Positions 63,842 to 64,000 of a stretch of 64,000 nucleotides of DNA are shown here, piece by piece. Origin of the DNA: an uncultured Bacteroidota bacterium. Lineage in GTDB: Bacteria > Bacteroidota > Bacteroidia > Chitinophagales > Chitinophagaceae. The position numbers and the translations under genes were made by a program. The DNA is taken from assembly GCA_902826165.1 (NCBI GenBank), contig CADEDV010000013.1, positions 27,557-91,556 of the forward strand, read 5' to 3'. Each line of letters begins with the position of its first letter. Positions within the stretch are counted from its first letter, which is position 1. The notes under the pieces were generated by a model. It was given only the letters and a program-made list of their open reading frames with translations, searched no databases and had not been told where the DNA came from.

Positions 63842-64000
63842 ATGAAAAAGATCAGTGTTTTAGTTACCGGTATTTTTCTCAGTCTGCTCATCAATGCACA
63901 GGCCTACAAAGGCAATACCCCCACCACAACGCCGGAAGAAAAACTGAACGAACTCTATTGTTCAGGGCTTTTTAAAACAACCGACGGCACCATCCTGGAT
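63842..64000 (+). CDS. Secreted protein, N-terminal fragment (3' end outside window)
   Basis: A frame opens at ATG 63842 and runs off the right edge after 53 residues. It has a signal peptide (MKKISVLVTGIFLSLLINAQA) and then a proline/threonine-rich start. A strong Shine-Dalgarno sequence, AAGGAGG at about 63827-63833, lies 8 bases upstream, which is unusual among the genes here. The visible part (EKLNELYCSGLFKTTDG) is too short to name a family. Confidence 0.65.
   Translation, partial: MKKISVLVTGIFLSLLINAQAYKGNTPTTTPEEKLNELYCSGLFKTTDGTILD

Noticed and set aside
1..64000. CRISPR array, tRNA or rRNA genes, insertion sequences or prophage
   Set aside because: No regularly spaced repeats, cloverleaf-like segments in the gaps, transposase or phage genes were seen on reading both strands; a dedicated scan could still find a divergent case.

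Overview
The window looks like chromosome from a member of the Bacteroidota, most likely the family Chitinophagaceae. The evidence is two SusC/SusD pairs, a PorQ-type protein of the type IX secretion system, the conserved parA-parB-DUF5683-dapB order, several lipoproteins with short leaders, few Shine-Dalgarno sequences, and repeated TAnnTTTG-type -7 promoter boxes. I see no rRNA, tRNA, CRISPR array, transposase or phage gene. The genus cannot be fixed by reading alone.

Region 1 (1-14.2 kb, + strand) is a tightly packed hemicellulose operon that starts before the window. It holds a GH3 C-terminus, a CE1-like esterase, a sialate O-acetylesterase-type (SASA) esterase, a GH51 arabinofuranosidase, a CE4-CE15 fusion, a GFO/IDH/MocA oxidoreductase with a Tat-like leader, an IlvD/Edd pentonate dehydratase, a lipoprotein lactonase, an FAH-family dehydratase, a GH10 xylanase and a GntP permease. 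Together these suggest that acetylated, arabinosylated and glucuronoylated xylan is stripped and cut outside the cytoplasm. Pentoses are then oxidised to lactones and aldonic acids in the periplasm, imported as acids and dehydrated twice towards 2-oxoglutarate semialdehyde (non-phosphorylative, Weimberg-type route).

Region 2 (14.5-25.9 kb) carries two tandem SusC/SusD pairs on the - strand, converging on region 1. They are divergent from a LytS-type kinase and LytTR regulator. A 12-bp element is repeated at a 21-bp step upstream of one susC and occurs again upstream of the other.

Region 3 (26-38.4 kb) has a LuxE-like ligase, a lipoprotein, a UbiA-like membrane protein and an M42 peptidase. 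It then carries a phosphonate cluster: a fused cytidylyltransferase-PEP mutase, phosphonopyruvate decarboxylase, a phosphonoacetaldehyde reductase-like iron alcohol dehydrogenase and a CDP-glycerol glycerophosphotransferase-family protein. A 59-residue membrane peptide lies on one flank, and two paralogous membrane-anchored sulfatase/phosphotransferase-like proteins on the other. The set predicts 2-hydroxyethylphosphonate, its activation with CTP, and transfer to a surface glycan or lipid. bioB follows.

Region 4 (38.4-64 kb) is mostly core genome: porQ, lon, outer-membrane proteins, a phosphoesterase, parAB, DUF5683, dapB, two tandem TPR histidine kinases with one LuxR-type regulator, a YadA-head-like repeat protein, a PD-(D/E)XK protein, AMP nucleosidase, a fused double ABC ATPase, a very large TraB/GumN protein, queA, and the start of one more secreted protein. 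Several start codons are set here at internal ATG, GTG or TTG codons; the reasons are given per gene.
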